Positions 58,747-64,000 of a stretch of 64,000 bases of DNA are shown here, piece by piece. The notes under the pieces were generated by a model, which worked only from the letters and a program-made list of their open reading frames with translations, was not told the origin of the DNA and searched no databases. Each line of letters opens with the position of its first letter. Within the stretch, counting starts at the first letter, position 1. A program made the translations under genes and the position numbers. The DNA comes from VBAU01 sp036005185 (GTDB lineage: Bacteria > Bacteroidota > Bacteroidia > Chitinophagales > Chitinophagaceae), in the NCBI GenBank assembly GCA_036005185.1, contig DASYQS010000011.1, positions 51,025 through 115,024 of the forward strand, written 5' to 3'.

Positions 58747-60003
58747 ATGGCAGTAAACAATGGCCAGGATAATGGCTTGTACACGTATGATTCATTTGGT
58801 GAAAGCCGGAAACCGAATGATAAAAAATTTTTATGGTGGTGTGCCGGTGCTCATCAGGATTTGTTGAAACAATTTCCTTCTGAACATGCAAAATACTCGG
58901 GATTAGGTGGTGTGTTGCTGGCAACATTTGTGCTGGCTTCAATTTCTGCCGGCTATGCGGTATATACCGTATTTGGTAACTGGCTTTGGACCTTAGGTTT
59001 CGCTCTCATTTGGGGATTGATCATTTTCAATTTCGATCGGTTTTTGGTTTCTACTATGCGTAAATATGGCATCAGCAAACGTAAACAATTGTGGATGGCA
59101 TTACCAAGATTAGCGCTGGCATTGTTGATCGGATTTACCATTGCAAGACCACTGGAGTTGAAAATTTTTGAAAAAGAAATCAATGTGAAGATGACGGAAA
59201 ACCTTCACAAAAAAATTCAACGAAATGATAGCTTGCTTGCTTTAGAAAATAATGCGCTAATGGCTGCTACAACTGCCGAAAGACAAAGACTGACTGATCG
59301 AAAACTTGCCATAGAAAATGAATTGCGGAATTTACAAACTTCTTATGTACAGGAAGCAGATGGTACAGGTGGTTCTGGTCAGCGAGGAATTGAAAGACTG
59401 ACACATTTAAAAATGGATGCTTATAATAAAGCTAAAGATCAGTTTGCTGTGGAACAATCTTTACTGGAGAAAAATATTGCCAGCCAGGATAGTATATTGG
59501 TAAATGCAAAGACCAATATGGAACAAAAAAGAAAAGATTATGAGGCATCAGCTACGGCTAATATGGGTTTCTTAGAAAGGAATAAAGCTTTGTCTGACTT
59601 ATCGGGAGAAGAAAGCAGTGTATTTTGGAGTTGTTTGCTGGTTTCTTTGCTAATTATTTTGATAGAAATTGGCCCTGTATTGTCCAAGCTTATTATGCCG
59701 ATCGGACCTTATGACATTGCGCTTGCCAAAGAAGAATTGTTGCAAATGGCGGCTGATGAAAATCAAATTCGTGCAGATAAGGAAGTATTGTATGAAAAGA
59801 AAAAAGTCTTTTATCAAAAGCAAAAAGAAATGTCAGATCAGTTGGTGGATAAGCTTACAGAAATTCAAAAGAAAAATATCGATAAAGAGCTGGATCAATG
59901 GGAAAGAGGAGAGTGGAAGCCTGAGGATCATCGAGCCAGCATGGATGAAGTCATGAGAAAGATCAAAGAACAGTACCAGTTTAAGGATGAAAATATATTA
60001 TAA
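58747..60003 (+). CDS. DUF4407 membrane protein with coiled coils
   Basis: A 418-residue inner-membrane protein of the DUF4407 family. Three transmembrane helices lie in the first 150 residues (LATFVLASISAGYAVYTVF, WLWTLGFALIWGLIIF, ALPRLALALLIGFTIARPLE). A long coiled coil follows (about 155-285), then a fourth helix (SCLLVSLLIILIEIGPVLSK), then a second helical tail of about 85 residues. FNFDRFLVS is the conserved motif after helix 2. The family function is unknown. It is a single gene, convergent with the LytTR gene. Confidence 0.87.
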   Translation: MAVNNGQDNGLYTYDSFGESRKPNDKKFLWWCAGAHQDLLKQFPSEHAKYSGLGGVLLATFVLASISAGYAVYTVFGNWLWTLGFALIWGLIIFNFDRFLVSTMRKYGISKRKQLWMALPRLALALLIGFTIARPLELKIFEKEINVKMTENLHKKIQRNDSLLALENNALMAATTAERQRLTDRKLAIENELRNLQTSYVQEADGTGGSGQRGIERLTHLKMDAYNKAKDQFAVEQSLLEKNIASQDSILVNAKTNMEQKRKDYEASATANMGFLERNKALSDLSGEESSVFWSCLLVSLLIILIEIGPVLSKLIMPIGPYDIALAKEELLQMAADENQIRADKEVLYEKKKVFYQKQKEMSDQLVDKLTEIQKKNIDKELDQWERGEWKPEDHRASMDEVMRKIKEQYQFKDENIL

Positions 60004-60057
60004 GAAACAAGGTACAAGGGGCGTATTAAACTTGAGCCTTGTTTCTTGTGCCTTCTT
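60004..60057. repeat. paired 7-base-period array (array J)
   Basis: Left arm 60004-60019 (GAAACAA, GGTACAA) and right arm 60037-60057 (CCTTGTT, TCTTGTG) face each other between convergent DUF4407 and LytTR genes, ending 3 bases from the LytTR stop. It may double as a terminator. Confidence 0.6.
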
Positions 60058-60060
60058 CAA

Positions 60061-60795
60061 CTATCTTTTTAGAAATTTTCCTTTCAGCAATTTTTCCATT
60101 ACTTCTTCTTTTTCATTTCTGCTGATGGGTACGTGATGATTGCCGATACGAATATCATTGCCCTCAATGGTATCAATCTTTGAAGCGGAAATAATATACG
60201 ATTTGTGTGTTTTGATAAAACGGTCAGCCGGTAAATATTCCTCTACTGATTTAAAAGTAAGATAGGTGATATATTTTTTATCAACGGTCTGAATGGTTAC
60301 ATAATTCTGCAGGGCCTCCACAAATAAAATCTCATCAAAAAAAACTTTTACTAATCTGTTGTCTGCCTTGATAAAAAAATAGTCTTCTTTTTTCGTGATC
60401 GATGGTTCATCATTATGCTGCCTTATTTCATAATACTCTTTTGCTTTTAAAGCAGCTTTCAAAAAACGCTCAAATGAAATGGGCTTGACGAGATAATCTA
60501 AGGCGTTTAAATCAAAACCATCCAGGGCATATTGTGGATAGGCAGTAGTAAAAATTACAGGTGGTGCATGATGCAGGGATTTAAAAAAATCGAGCCCTGT
60601 TATTTTTGGCATTTGTATATCTAAAAAGAGCAATTGCACCATTCCCTTGCTCAACAATTCCGAGGCCTTTACGGCGTTATCAAACTCGCCTACGAGATTT
60701 AGAAAATCCACATCAGCAATGTATTCTTTCAATCCCTTTCTGGCTAAAGGCTCGTCATCAATAATAATGCAACTGATAATTCCTGAAGAGTTCAT
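60061..60795 (-). CDS. LytTR family response regulator
   Basis: A 244-residue DNA-binding response regulator. The receiver shows the acidic pair in CIIIDDEP, the phospho-Asp in LLFLDIQMPKITGLDF (about residue 57) and the Lys in DYLVKPISFERFL. The C-terminal LytTR domain (about 140-244) includes FFIKADNRLVKVFFDEILFV and RFIKTHKSYIIS. It starts 3 bases after the stop of the partner kinase gene. The target promoter is unknown. Confidence 0.94.
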   Translation of the reverse strand: MNSSGIISCIIIDDEPLARKGLKEYIADVDFLNLVGEFDNAVKASELLSKGMVQLLFLDIQMPKITGLDFFKSLHHAPPVIFTTAYPQYALDGFDLNALDYLVKPISFERFLKAALKAKEYYEIRQHNDEPSITKKEDYFFIKADNRLVKVFFDEILFVEALQNYVTIQTVDKKYITYLTFKSVEEYLPADRFIKTHKSYIISASKIDTIEGNDIRIGNHHVPISRNEKEEVMEKLLKGKFLKR

Positions 60796-60826
60796 AATTT
60801 AATTTTCAATTTTCAATTTAAGCTTA
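60796..60826. repeat. 7-base-period array at the kinase/regulator junction (array K)
   Basis: Heptads of the ATTTTCA type span the kinase stop codon and its last residues (KLKIEN on the minus strand), ending at the regulator start codon. Confidence 0.45.
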
Positions 60827-61833
60827 ACATTAAAACAATTGTCCTGCTCGTTTATTTCCAATAAATGTTTATTCGGATATAACAATTCTAATCTCCTCTT
60901 TACATTTTTTAGGCCGATGCCTCCCACAGCTTCTTTTGTGCTTGCGTACTCAATAGTATTCATTACGCTGAAAGAAAATTCACCATTTGCTCGGTCGGCG
61001 TTGATCTTTACAAGATTTTTTTTGCCTGTGCTAAAATGCGATAAATGTTTGAACGAATTTTCAACGAAAGGAATGAGCAATAACGGCTCGATCAAAAAAC
61101 CTTTCACATTTTCCGAGCAGGTAAATTGCACCTCATCATGAACTTCTCTGCGTAGCTTTTGAAGATCCACATAATCTTGCAAATAGCCGATCTCTTTTTC
61201 AATGGGTATTTTGTTATCATTGCACTCATAGAGTTGATAACGCAGCATATCGGAAAATTTATGCAAAGCCTGTCTTGCACCCGGGTTTTCTTTATCAATT
61301 AGAAAATAGACCGAGTTAAGCGAGTTGAATAAAAAATGAGGGTTGATCTGCGATTTTAAAAAGTTTAACTCGGCCTCTGCTTTTTCCTTTGCCATTTCTC
61401 CAAGCCGGCGTTGTACTTTGGCATAATCAAGCAATAATTTGAAAGCCGCACCGGTGCTCACCAAAAGAAAATGAGGAATAACATTGTCATAAAACCTTAT
61501 TTTGAAATAGCGATTAAAAATAGTGAAGAGCTCAGGCCTGTGCATCATTTGACCTTCGATCCACATTTTACCAATACTGCTTCCAAAAACAAGTAGGATA
61601 AATGTAAAACCAAACAAGACATATTTCTTTTTGTACAAAAACTGGGGAATGAGCAAATAGTTAGTGACATAGACCATCAAAGCCAGATCGGCCACTTTCA
61701 GTAGTGTAATCTTTATGGCCAGCGTTCGTGAAGAATAATCCTGGTAACGAAAGAAATACCATCCGCCAAAAAGCAGCAGCCAAAAAAGGATGTGGTATAA
61801 TTTATACTTCTTTATGATTGCAGATGCTTTCAT
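60799..61833 (-). CDS. LytS-like sensor histidine kinase
   Basis: A 344-residue membrane kinase of the His_kinase (LytS/YehU) family. Four transmembrane helices occupy residues 10-140. The phospho-acceptor His is in LNFLKSQINPHFLFNSLNSV (about residue 166), the ATP-binding N box in LLLIPFVENSFKHLS and the G box in GGIGLKNVKRRLELLYP. No periplasmic sensor domain is present, so it probably senses a membrane signal. The C-terminal KLKIEN lies in array K. The LytTR gene follows with a 3-base gap. Confidence 0.94.
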   Translation of the reverse strand: MKASAIIKKYKLYHILFWLLLFGGWYFFRYQDYSSRTLAIKITLLKVADLALMVYVTNYLLIPQFLYKKKYVLFGFTFILLVFGSSIGKMWIEGQMMHRPELFTIFNRYFKIRFYDNVIPHFLLVSTGAAFKLLLDYAKVQRRLGEMAKEKAEAELNFLKSQINPHFLFNSLNSVYFLIDKENPGARQALHKFSDMLRYQLYECNDNKIPIEKEIGYLQDYVDLQKLRREVHDEVQFTCSENVKGFLIEPLLLIPFVENSFKHLSHFSTGKKNLVKINADRANGEFSFSVMNTIEYASTKEAVGGIGLKNVKRRLELLYPNKHLLEINEQDNCFNVKLKLKIEN

Positions 61834-61884
61834 AACTCAAAATAAATTTACGAAAACGGCTGGTCAAATTCACTTACATGAATA

Positions 61885-61900
61885 GTCAAGTTTACTTGAC
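61885..61900. promoter_or_regulatory. palindrome GTCAAG-TTTA-CTTGAC, possible operator
   Basis: A perfect 6-bp inverted repeat with a 4-base centre lies in the 196-base region between the divergent LytS operon and the barrel-protein gene. A related half-site (GGTCAAATTCACTTAC) is at 61862-61877. Autoregulation by the LytTR protein is possible but not shown. Confidence 0.35.
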
Positions 61901-62029
61901 GTTAAGGTAAAAAAACCATCTTCTTTGCATTTTTGCTGTTTGTCAAGATTGCATTACTAGAGATGTAAAGGTTTTTAAAATTGGCTTTTGATGATCCATC
62001 TTGTGCTGAATTTACCAAAATCTATGGTT

Positions 62030-63283
62030 ATGAAACGCATACTTCTCTTAACCGCTATGTTTGTTACATCTTATTTAAACGCTCAATTCACCCAAAACAG
62101 AATTAAGCTATATATTGATTGCAGCAATATAGACTGCGATTTTGATTTTATCAGACAGCAAATACCCATCGCTGATTTTGTGCGTGACCGTAAGGAATCT
62201 GATGTGCATGTTCTTATCATTAATCAACAAGCAGGCAGTGGCGGGCAGGAATTTACTGTGCAATTTCTTGGTCAGAATCAGTTTCAACCTCTTTCCGATA
62301 CACTCCATTTTTTTATGACGGCTGGGAGCACTGAAAACAGCGTAAGGGAAAAGTTGGTACAAGTAATAAAAGCGGGCATCGTACCTTGCCTTGCTAGGTT
62401 GGGTGTTTATGACCAGCTCAACATTTCTTTTGTGGAAAAAGAAAAATCAACTGTTACTCATTCAAGGGACAAATGGAATTATTGGAATTTCAAGATAGGC
62501 GGGAATGTGAATTTTAGTGGTGACAAGAATTACAAGCAAAAAAGATTTGGAGGCAATTTTTTTGCCGGACGAACTACTGAAAAATCAAAACTCGAATTCT
62601 TTGTTTTTAACAGCAGCTCAACAAATAAATATATTTTTGAAGAGGAGGATAAAGAGACTGAGCTAACAACTCACAACAATTATTTCGAAGCGGAACAAAA
62701 CTTCGTGAAAAGTTTGTCGAAAAAATGGTCAGCAGCTTTTGAAACAGCTGTGCGCAAAAGCAGTTATGATAATTTAAAGAATGCGATCAGTGCTGCAACC
62801 GGGATTGAATATAATATCTTTCCTTATAAACTATCGAGTACAAAATTTTTAGTGTTGCGTTATATGCTAGAAGCTGTTCATCGTAATTATTTGGAAGAAA
62901 CCATTTATGACAAAGACGCTGAGATGCTTGTATCAAACAATCTTGGATTATATGCTGCCTTTACACAGCCTTGGGGGAGTCTCGGCTCCGGCATTTCTTA
63001 TTATAGCTATTTCAATGATCTTTCCAAAACTAATCTGTCCGTAGAGGCTAATGTTGAACTCCAGCTTTTTAAAGGAGTTTCGATAAATTTCTATGGCAAT
63101 GCCAGCTTGATCAAAGATCAACGACATCTTTCAAAGCAAGGTGCTACATCACAGGAAGTGTTGCTAAGATTAAAAGCTCTTTCCACCAGTTATAATTATC
63201 ATACTGGTATTGCTATTTCATACCGTTTTGGTTCACGGTTTAATAATATAGTAAACCCCAGATTTACGAATGGACGTTTTTGA
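62030..63283 (+). CDS. exported protein with C-terminal outer-membrane beta-barrel
   Basis: A 417-residue protein from the ATG at 62030, where a signal peptide begins (MKRILLLTAMFVTSYLNAQ). The N-terminal 130 residues form an alpha/beta domain (LYIDCSNIDCDFDFIRQQIP, SDVHVLIINQQAGSGGQEFT). From about 140, alternating strands with aromatic girdles (FKIGGNVNFSGDKNYK, YFEAEQNFVKSLSKKWSAAF, GIAISYRFGSRFNN) indicate an outer-membrane barrel of the DUF481 kind. No TonB plug is present. The dioxygenase-like lipoprotein gene follows 22 bases later, so the two may act together in the outer membrane. Confidence 0.78.
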   Translation: MKRILLLTAMFVTSYLNAQFTQNRIKLYIDCSNIDCDFDFIRQQIPIADFVRDRKESDVHVLIINQQAGSGGQEFTVQFLGQNQFQPLSDTLHFFMTAGSTENSVREKLVQVIKAGIVPCLARLGVYDQLNISFVEKEKSTVTHSRDKWNYWNFKIGGNVNFSGDKNYKQKRFGGNFFAGRTTEKSKLEFFVFNSSSTNKYIFEEEDKETELTTHNNYFEAEQNFVKSLSKKWSAAFETAVRKSSYDNLKNAISAATGIEYNIFPYKLSSTKFLVLRYMLEAVHRNYLEETIYDKDAEMLVSNNLGLYAAFTQPWGSLGSGISYYSYFNDLSKTNLSVEANVELQLFKGVSINFYGNASLIKDQRHLSKQGATSQEVLLRLKALSTSYNYHTGIAISYRFGSRFNNIVNPRFTNGRF

Positions 63284-63305
63284 TTCCTCATTTAAAATCT
63301 TTGAT

Positions 63306-63950
63306 ATGAAATCTTTTATTTTTTTATGCTGTAGTTTGTTATGCTTGCAGATTACGGGTTGCTCGCAAAATAAGAACAAGACTTCACAAGAGCCACAAAA
63401 AAAAGTGGGCGGAAATTGTGAAGGTTGCGAGGCGATTTACGAAACTGCAGTTCCGTTTAAAAAGTTAAATGCTATTGATACCTTACCTGATTTTAATGAA
63501 TCAGGCCCAAAGATCAAGATCAGCGGAATTGTATATGAGCGTGATGGTAAGACACCAGCCAAGGATGTTGTAATTTACGTCTATCATACAGATCAAGCTG
63601 GCCGTTACACTCCAAAAGAAAATTCGAAGGAATGGGGAAAGCGTCACGGTTATATTCGCGGCTGGATGAAAACTGATGAACATGGTTTTTATGAATTCTA
63701 TACCTTGAGACCTGCATCTTACCCCAACAGTAACATACCGCAGCATATTCATGTAACGGTAAAGGAACCTGATAAAAATGAGTATTGGATCGATGAATAT
63801 CTTTTTGAAGATGATCCATTTTTGACAGAATCTGAAAGAAAAAAGCAAGAAAAGCGAGGCGGTAGCGGGATTGTTACCCTTAAACGCGAAAACGGAATGC
63901 TGCAGGCAAAAAGGTATATTATTCTGGGTTTGAACATACCCGGATATTAA
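63306..63950 (+). CDS. intradiol ring-cleavage dioxygenase-like lipoprotein
   Basis: A 214-residue protein from the ATG at 63306, with a signal and lipobox (LQITGCSQ). The mature domain resembles the beta-sandwich of intradiol dioxygenases: ISGIVYERDGKTPAKDVVIY, GWMKTDEHGFYEFYTLRPASYP, and QHIHVTV with the His-x-His iron ligands; the Tyr of SYPN is a likely third ligand. True catechol dioxygenases are cytosolic, so an exported lipoprotein form may act on other substrates or be a binding protein. No aromatic-degradation genes are beside it. Confidence 0.8.
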   Translation: MKSFIFLCCSLLCLQITGCSQNKNKTSQEPQKKVGGNCEGCEAIYETAVPFKKLNAIDTLPDFNESGPKIKISGIVYERDGKTPAKDVVIYVYHTDQAGRYTPKENSKEWGKRHGYIRGWMKTDEHGFYEFYTLRPASYPNSNIPQHIHVTVKEPDKNEYWIDEYLFEDDPFLTESERKKQEKRGGSGIVTLKRENGMLQAKRYIILGLNIPGY

Positions 63951-64000
63951 AATAAATTTCAGGTAGAACAAAGAGAAAAAATCCAGTTAAAAATGTTGAT

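Overview
The window reads as chromosomal DNA of an AT-rich member of the Bacteroidota, most likely class Chitinophagia (inference). The signs are promoters of the TAnnTTTG type, a type IX secretion sorting domain, a one-protein hybrid two-component regulator, DUF3467/DUF2807/DUF4954/DUF4407 proteins, a TonB-dependent receptor, and a pheA-aminotransferase-tyrA order. I see no prophage, IS transposase, CRISPR array or rRNA. Most of the window is housekeeping genome.

Layout. 1-7.3 kb: end of an NHL-repeat protein, an exported protein, DUF3467, ispH, a GH13 amylase, an HtrA protease, and a LuxC-like reductase divergent from a ferredoxin. 7.3-9.8 kb: a candidate small RNA, ddl, a PASTA protein and a rhodanese. 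9.8-12.2 kb: a TonB-dependent receptor under a TPP riboswitch on the minus strand. 12.3-14.9 kb: three tandem DUF2807 paralogues and a Cys-rich DUF326 protein. 14.9-15.4 kb: initiator tRNA followed by a broken GIY-YIG gene and a second copy of the tRNA 3' half. 15.4-22.3 kb: era, der, a small lipoprotein, DUF4954, glmS. 22.4-32.7 kb: a minus-strand block made of an orphan hybrid two-component regulator, two unknown exported proteins and a 1415-residue exported protein. 32.7-41.8 kb: GNAT, mgtE, a SET protein, DUF1624, mutS, a SpoU methylase, a UbiA-like prenyltransferase, ruvX, def. 41.9-50.4 kb: three exported proteins (one with a T9SS tail, one with tail-fibre-like repeats), rluD, lipB, an FN3-like protein, a D-cysteine desulfhydrase-like enzyme and a nucleotidyltransferase. 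50.5-52.2 kb: an ECF sigma factor and a membrane protein fusing an anti-sigma-like domain to a trypsin-like protease. 52.3-57.6 kb: a second small lipoprotein, a DEAD-box helicase and the phenylalanine/tyrosine branch genes. 57.6-64 kb: a decayed YceI gene, a zinc-ribbon protein, DUF4407, a LytS/LytTR pair, an outer-membrane barrel protein and a dioxygenase-like lipoprotein.

The least ordinary features are non-coding or composite. Degenerate arrays with a 7-base period, often as two facing arms, recur between genes and supply the stop codons and last residues of several proteins; one lies in frame inside lipB. GC-rich palindromes do the same for ispH and the SpoU gene. Other points are the tRNA-fMet/GIY-YIG duplication, the three DUF2807 proteins each homogenised for a different turn motif, the anti-sigma/protease fusion, and a three-hairpin intergenic RNA candidate. 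Several genes carry a -7 element only 4-9 bases before the start codon, which suggests near-leaderless mRNAs.
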